From Candidatus Accumulibacter meliphilus (GTDB lineage: Bacteria; Pseudomonadota; Gammaproteobacteria; Burkholderiales; Rhodocyclaceae), in NCBI GenBank assembly GCA_003332265.1, contig QPGA01000002.1:143976-199221 (forward strand): DNA of 55,246 nucleotides, given 5' to 3'. Below the pieces are notes generated by a model, which was given only the letters and a program-made list of their open reading frames with translations, made no database searches and was not told the origin of the DNA. This document shows positions 51,283 through 55,246 of the stretch, one piece after another. The stretch's first letter is position 1. Each line of letters begins with the position of its first letter. Position numbers and translations under genes: made by a program.

Positions 51283-52071
51283 TCAGCGTTTCCTGACCAC
51301 GAAAGGCTCGGCCAGGGCTGCGCGCACTGAATCATCAAGGTTCGTCGCCCGCTCAAAATTGGCATCCCAGAGATCGGCATTACTGAAGTCGGCCGAATCG
51401 AGGTTGGCGCCTTTGAACCGCGCATGCCGCAAAGTCGCGCCGGTAAGGCGGGTGCCTTTGAGCGTGCTGTTCGAGAGATCGGCGCTATCCATGGCGGCGC
51501 CGGTCAGGTCGGCGCCGGAGAGGTCGGTGCCGACCAGTCGCGCGTCCAAAAAAACGCCGCGCAAGGCATTGCAGTTGCGGATCGAACCGCCGCTGAGGTC
51601 AATTCCTTCCATCAGAATGTCCTTCAGATAAGCGCCGGAGAAATCGGCGCCCGGCGCTTGCGCGTTGATCAAGTTGGCGCCAAACAGATTGGCGCGCTGC
51701 AGCTTGCTGTTGCTGAGGTTGGCGTCGTCAAAAATGGCATGAAAAAGGTCGGCGTCACGAAGGTCGGCAGCGCTCAGATTGGCGGCGGTGAAATTGGCCC
51801 ACTTGGCGTTGCTGCCGCGCAAGTCGGCGTCGCGAAGATCGGCCTGACGAAAGTCCGTGCTTTCCATCCGTGCGCCCGCCAGACGCGCACCGCGCAGCTT
51901 CTTGCCGGCCAGCTTCTGGCGCGAGAAATCGCATTGTGAGAGATCGGTCGCCGCTTGCGGATCGGCGCAGTCGCCGATGGGCAGGGCGTCTGCCGCGCCA
52001 ACAGGAGCGACGACCGCGAGAGCCAGAGCAGCACATGCCGCGACTGCCGAGAACGCCGAGAGCCGCTTCAT
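51283..52071 (-). CDS. Exported pentapeptide-repeat protein
   Basis: The 262-residue product has a signal peptide (SAFSAVAACAALALAVVAPV, ending GAADA), then about 30 pentapeptide repeats of the A(D/N)LXX type (FRQADLRDADLRGSNAKWAN, LSGADLTGAAMDSADLSNST) that should form a right-handed quadrilateral beta-helix. Two early cysteines (DCADPQAATDLSQCDF) may pair in the periplasm. Its ATG overlaps the psd stop as TGATG. The function is unknown; such helices often mediate protein contacts. Confidence 0.9.
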   Translation of the reverse strand: MKRLSAFSAVAACAALALAVVAPVGAADALPIGDCADPQAATDLSQCDFSRQKLAGKKLRGARLAGARMESTDFRQADLRDADLRGSNAKWANFTAANLSAADLRDADLFHAIFDDANLSNSKLQRANLFGANLINAQAPGADFSGAYLKDILMEGIDLSGGSIRNCNALRGVFLDARLVGTDLSGADLTGAAMDSADLSNSTLKGTRLTGATLRHARFKGANLDSADFSNADLWDANFERATNLDDSVRAALAEPFVVRKR

Positions 52072-52934
52072 CAGTGGCTGGTGCTCGGCACGGCGCTGTC
52101 GGCCATGCGTTCGCCCAGGCGGACTGTGCCGCTCGGTGCCCAGGCGGGATTGAAGCTCAGCACATCTTTCGGGAACAGCATGACGACCGTCGAACCGAGC
52201 AGGAAGCGCCCCATTTCTTCGCCTTTCGCAAGCACGATTTGCTGTCCATCGTAAGACCAGTCGCGAATTTTTCCGCTGCGCGGCGGGTTGACTCGGCCGT
52301 GCCAGACAGTGGCCATGCTGCCGACGATGGTTGCCCCGACGAGGACCAGAATGAAGCTGCCGAACTCGGCTTCGAAAACGCAGACCACGCGTTCGTTGCG
52401 CGCGAACAGCCCGGGAACGCCGCGCGCGGTGGCCGGATTGACCGAAAACAGCTCGCCGGGAACATGGATCATGCGCATCAGCCGCCCGTCGACGGGCATG
52501 TGGATACGGTGATAGTCGCGGGGGCTGAGGTAGAGCGTCGCAAAGGCGCCATCGGCGAAGCCGGCCGCCAGTTGGGCGTCGCCACCGAGCAGCGCTGTCG
52601 TCGAGTATTGGTGGCCCTTGGCTTGAAAGATCTGCTCACCTTCGATACGCCCGAACTGGCTGATGGCGCCGTCGACCGGGCACAGGAAGTCCGCATCGGC
52701 CAGCGGCCGGGCGTCGGCGCGCAGCGCGCGCGTAAAAAAGTCGTTGAAGGTCTTGTAGCTGGCGGGGTCTGGATCGGCGGCCTCGTTCAGGTCGACGCGG
52801 TAACGTTTCACGAACCAGCGGATGACCTGGGTGGTGAGCCCGCCCGCTTGCGCGCCGGCAAAGCTGCCAGCCAGGGTGGTAAGTACCTGCTTGGGCAGCA
52901 GGTACTGGGCTAATACGGCGAGACGATCGGACAC
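52071..52934 (-). CDS. psd: Phosphatidylserine decarboxylase proenzyme
   Basis: The 287-residue product starts with GTG and aligns throughout with the E. coli enzyme: FNDFFTRALRADARPL, PVDGAISQFGRIEGEQIFQA KGH, YLSPRDYHRIHMPVDGRL, VPGELFSVNPATARGVPGLF. The self-cleavage site LLGSTVVML holds Gly247-Ser248, so Ser248 becomes the pyruvoyl group. It makes phosphatidylethanolamine at the inner membrane. It overlaps the pentapeptide gene, so the two are co-translated. Confidence 0.94.
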   Translation of the reverse strand: MSDRLAVLAQYLLPKQVLTTLAGSFAGAQAGGLTTQVIRWFVKRYRVDLNEAADPDPASYKTFNDFFTRALRADARPLADADFLCPVDGAISQFGRIEGEQIFQAKGHQYSTTALLGGDAQLAAGFADGAFATLYLSPRDYHRIHMPVDGRLMRMIHVPGELFSVNPATARGVPGLFARNERVVCVFEAEFGSFILVLVGATIVGSMATVWHGRVNPPRSGKIRDWSYDGQQIVLAKGEEMGRFLLGSTVVMLFPKDVLSFNPAWAPSGTVRLGERMADSAVPSTSH

Positions 52935-53068
52935 GAGTGCGCCAGCGAAATAAACAAGCCGCGATTATAGCGGCTGGGCCGGGTGACCGCAGTGTGCGCT
53001 TGATCGGTCGCGCAGGCGGCAGAAGCGATGCTGGCAGGAGCCGCGCCGTACACACGCCGTGCTGGCAC

Positions 53069-54124
53069 TCAGCGCAGCGAGGCGTTGATCTTCTCGAGCG
53101 CGGCGGAGCCGGGGCAGAGTTCAGCCGCGCGCAGCGTGTTCAGGGCCTGTTCCACGGTGTTGATCTGCTGGTGCAGGTCGCAGGCATCGTTGTCCACGTA
53201 GAGCAGGCCGGTGACCACTTCGCCGCGTGCAGCGTGTTCCTGGACATAGGCCATCGCGCGCACCCGGTCGCCCGGGTCGTACTCGGCGTGCAGCTTGCGC
53301 AGGCGAAGAATCGAGCCGTCGTGCTGGCGGATATCGATGACTTCACCTTCGCCGTACTCGGTGGTGATTTCCTCGCGTTGCGGGAAGAAGTCCAGCCGGT
53401 TGACTGCTTCATTATGTTCGCGCACGTAGTCGTAGCTCTTGGTGCTGCCGGAATGGTTGTTGAAGGCGATGCACGGCGAGACGACATCGATGACCGCCGC
53501 GCCGGGGTGCGCCATCGCTCCGCGGATCAGTGGCACCAGCTGCGCCTTGTCACCCGAGAAGCTGCGCCCGATATAGGTCGCGCCCATCACCAGCGCCAGG
53601 CTGGCGAGGTCGATCGGGGTGTCGTTGTTGGCCAGTCCGCGTTTCGACTTCGAGCCTTTGTCGGCGGTGGCCGAGAACTGCCCTTTGGTGAGCCCATAGA
53701 CACCGTTGTTTTCGACGATGTAGGTCATGTTGACGCCGCGGCGCAGGACATGCGCAAACTGGCCGAGGCCGATCGACGCCGAGTCGCCGTCACCCGACAC
53801 ACCGAGGTAGATCAGCTCGCGGTTGGCCAGGTTGGCACCGGTCAGTACCGACGGCATGCGCCCGTGCACGGTGTTGAAGCCGTGCGAGTTGCCGAGAAAG
53901 TAGTCCGGCGTTTTCGATGAGCAGCCAATGCCCGAGAGCTTGGCGACGCGGTGCGGCTCGATGTCGAGTTCCCAGCAGGCCTGGATGATCGCTGCCGAGA
54001 TCGAGTCGTGACCGCAACCGGCACAGAGCGTCGATATCTTGCCTTCGTAGTCGCGACGGGTGTAGCCGACGCGGTTCTTGGCGAGCGTCGGATGGTGTAG
54101 TTTGGGTTTGGCGAGGTAGGTCAT
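53069..54124 (-). CDS. korB: 2-oxoacid:ferredoxin oxidoreductase, beta subunit (2-oxoglutarate type)
   Basis: The 351-residue product has the TPP-binding beta-subunit pattern: CAGCGHDSISAAIIQACWEL, LSGIGCSSKTPDYFLGNSHG, the TPP motif GVSGDGDSASIGLGQFAHVL with the paired VENNGVYGLTKGQFS, and VISPCIAFNNH-like VVSPCIAFNNHSGSTK. It works with the alpha subunit encoded one base upstream, converting 2-oxoglutarate (or another 2-oxoacid) and ferredoxin reversibly. The substrate is inferred from family resemblance. Confidence 0.9.
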   Translation of the reverse strand: MTYLAKPKLHHPTLAKNRVGYTRRDYEGKISTLCAGCGHDSISAAIIQACWELDIEPHRVAKLSGIGCSSKTPDYFLGNSHGFNTVHGRMPSVLTGANLANRELIYLGVSGDGDSASIGLGQFAHVLRRGVNMTYIVENNGVYGLTKGQFSATADKGSKSKRGLANNDTPIDLASLALVMGATYIGRSFSGDKAQLVPLIRGAMAHPGAAVIDVVSPCIAFNNHSGSTKSYDYVREHNEAVNRLDFFPQREEITTEYGEGEVIDIRQHDGSILRLRKLHAEYDPGDRVRAMAYVQEHAARGEVVTGLLYVDNDACDLHQQINTVEQALNTLRAAELCPGSAALEKINASLR

Positions 54125-54125
54125 G

Positions 54126-55246
54126 TCAGGCCACTCTGTCTTTTAGAGGATGCACGTTGAGGCGCGCGACGCGGTTGGCAATCTCCTGCGTAATGAAACG
54201 CGCGGTGATTGGCGTGCCGTCGTAGTGGACGACTGTTACCAGGCTATGTGGCTCTACGCCGGCCTCGTTGATCAGCAGGGTGCTCAACTGCCCGTCCATA
54301 TTCTGTTCGAAAACGAAGACCTTGCTGTGCGCAGCGATGAAGTCGGCAATCTCGTTCTGGAAGGGGAAAGCGCGCACGCGCAGGGCATTGAGATAGATGC
54401 CGTCTTCGGCCAGGGTGTCGAGTGCTTCGTGCATAGCCGGACTGGTCGATCCGTAAAAGAGGACGGCGAAGCGTGCCGGGTATTTGGCCGCGGTGAGCAC
54501 CGGCAGCGGCACCAGCGACTTGGCGGTTTCGAACTTGCGCCGCAGTCGCTGCATATTCTCGACGTAGTCCGTGCCGGCTTCGGAGTAGCCGGCGTAAGCG
54601 TTCTTGGTCGTGCCGCGGGTAAAATAGCCGCCCTTGGTGGGGTGCGTTCCCGGATAGGTGCGGTAGGTAATGCCATCGCCGTCAACGTCGAGGTAGCGAC
54701 CGAAGTCGGTGCCGGCGTCGAGGGCGTCGTGGGTCATCACTTTGCCGCGGTCGTATTCGACGCTGTCGTCCCAGGCGAAGGGACGGCACAGGCGCTGGTT
54801 CATGCCGATGTCGAGGTCGCTCATGACGAAAATCGGCGTCTGCAGGCGCTCGGCGAGGTCGAGCGCCTGCGCTGACAATTCGAAGCACTCGTAGGGGTCT
54901 TCCGGAAACAGCAGCACGTGGCGGGTGTCGCCGTGCGAAGCGTAAGCGCAGGCGAGGATGTCGGATTGCTGCGTGCGTGTCGGCATGCCGGTGGAGGGGC
55001 CGCCCCGCTGGACGTTGATCAGCACCGCCGGGATTTCCGCGAAGAAGGCAAGGCCGATGAACTCGGACATCAGCGAGATGCCGGGTCCCGAGGTGGCGGT
55101 GAAGGCTCGCGAGCCGTTCCAGCCGGCGCCGACGACCATGCCGATCGAAGCCAGTTCGTCCTCGGCCTGTACCACGGCGCAGCGCTGCTGGCCGGTCGCC
55201 GGGTCGACGCGCAATTTCTGCGTGAAGCGGATGAAGGCCTCGGCGA
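54126..55246 (-). CDS. korA: 2-oxoacid:ferredoxin oxidoreductase, alpha subunit (partial; N-terminus off window)
   Basis: The frame is open to the window end, so the N-terminus is missing. Visible motifs are DELASIGMVVGAGWNGSRAF, TATSGPGISLMSEFIGLAFF, NVQRGGPSTGMPTRTQQSDI and EDPYECFELSAQALDLAERL, all typical of the pyrimidine-binding alpha subunits of 2-oxoacid:ferredoxin oxidoreductases. A C-terminal RVRAFPFQNEIADFIAAHSK domain is also present. It is coupled to korB. Confidence 0.9.
   Translation of the reverse strand, partial: AEAFIRFTQKLRVDPATGQQRCAVVQAEDELASIGMVVGAGWNGSRAFTATSGPGISLMSEFIGLAFFAEIPAVLINVQRGGPSTGMPTRTQQSDILACAYASHGDTRHVLLFPEDPYECFELSAQALDLAERLQTPIFVMSDLDIGMNQRLCRPFAWDDSVEYDRGKVMTHDALDAGTDFGRYLDVDGDGITYRTYPGTHPTKGGYFTRGTTKNAYAGYSEAGTDYVENMQRLRRKFETAKSLVPLPVLTAAKYPARFAVLFYGSTSPAMHEALDTLAEDGIYLNALRVRAFPFQNEIADFIAAHSKVFVFEQNMDGQLSTLLINEAGVEPHSLVTVVHYDGTPITARFITQEIANRVARLNVHPLKDRVA

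Overview
The window looks like a chromosomal segment of a high-GC betaproteobacterium, probably Rhodocyclales and possibly Candidatus Accumulibacter or a relative. I infer this from the style of the housekeeping genes on the right (panD-panC-panB with a deoxynucleoside kinase, a Uup-type ABC-F ATPase, Psd, korA-korB and a soluble CZB chemoreceptor). No 16S rRNA is present, so the assignment is an inference.

The left ~40 kb is an accessory island; the right ~15 kb is core genome. The island edges carry decayed mobile DNA: an IS1595-type transposase end and a serine-resolvase scrap at 1-480, a group II intron 3' relic (domains V and VI) at 35437-35514, and a possible transposase scrap near 35.8 kb. 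A tRNA-Arg(CCU) gene at 40166-40237 has its 3' end facing the island, as expected of an integration site.

The heart of the island (10292-27132, all minus strand) is one tightly coupled operon for a headless contractile tail: sheath, tube, a probable chaperone, a Pro/Ser/Thr-rich protein with a 126-residue duplication, a gpD-like hub, a separate gpV-like spike, a peptidoglycan-binding-domain protein, gp25, gpJ and a gpI-position wedge protein, two related fibres, a small coiled-coil protein and a putative terminator-like protein. I see no capsid, portal, terminase, lysis gene or AAA+ ATPase here, so it resembles a contractile injection system rather than a prophage.

Two sets of membrane and envelope genes flank this operon. 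On the left (1609-9647): a secreted single-domain protein, a second small exported protein, a TIR-transmembrane protein and, convergently, an operon of a TPR lipoprotein, a MotA/TolQ/ExbB-like protein with a long cytoplasmic coil, a one-TM partner and a large periplasmic coiled-coil protein with a C-terminal TM. On the right (27408-34975), transcribed towards the tail operon: a secreted single-domain protein, a TIR-3TM protein, a periplasmic repeat protein, a periplasmic repeat plus multi-TM protein and a membrane VWA protein. The two small secreted proteins are paralogues, and their domain seems to recur about seven more times in the two large periplasmic proteins. Each flank therefore pairs this domain with a TIR-TM protein. 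A separate TIR-STAND-NTPase-FGE protein follows at 36305-39139, then hicB-hicA.

My working hypothesis is that the contractile apparatus, the ExbB-like motor, the envelope repeat proteins and the TIR-TM proteins form one uncharacterised system: an envelope-associated injection or conflict machine with NAD-consuming TIR signalling. This rests on layout, operon structure and paralogy, not on any known reference system.
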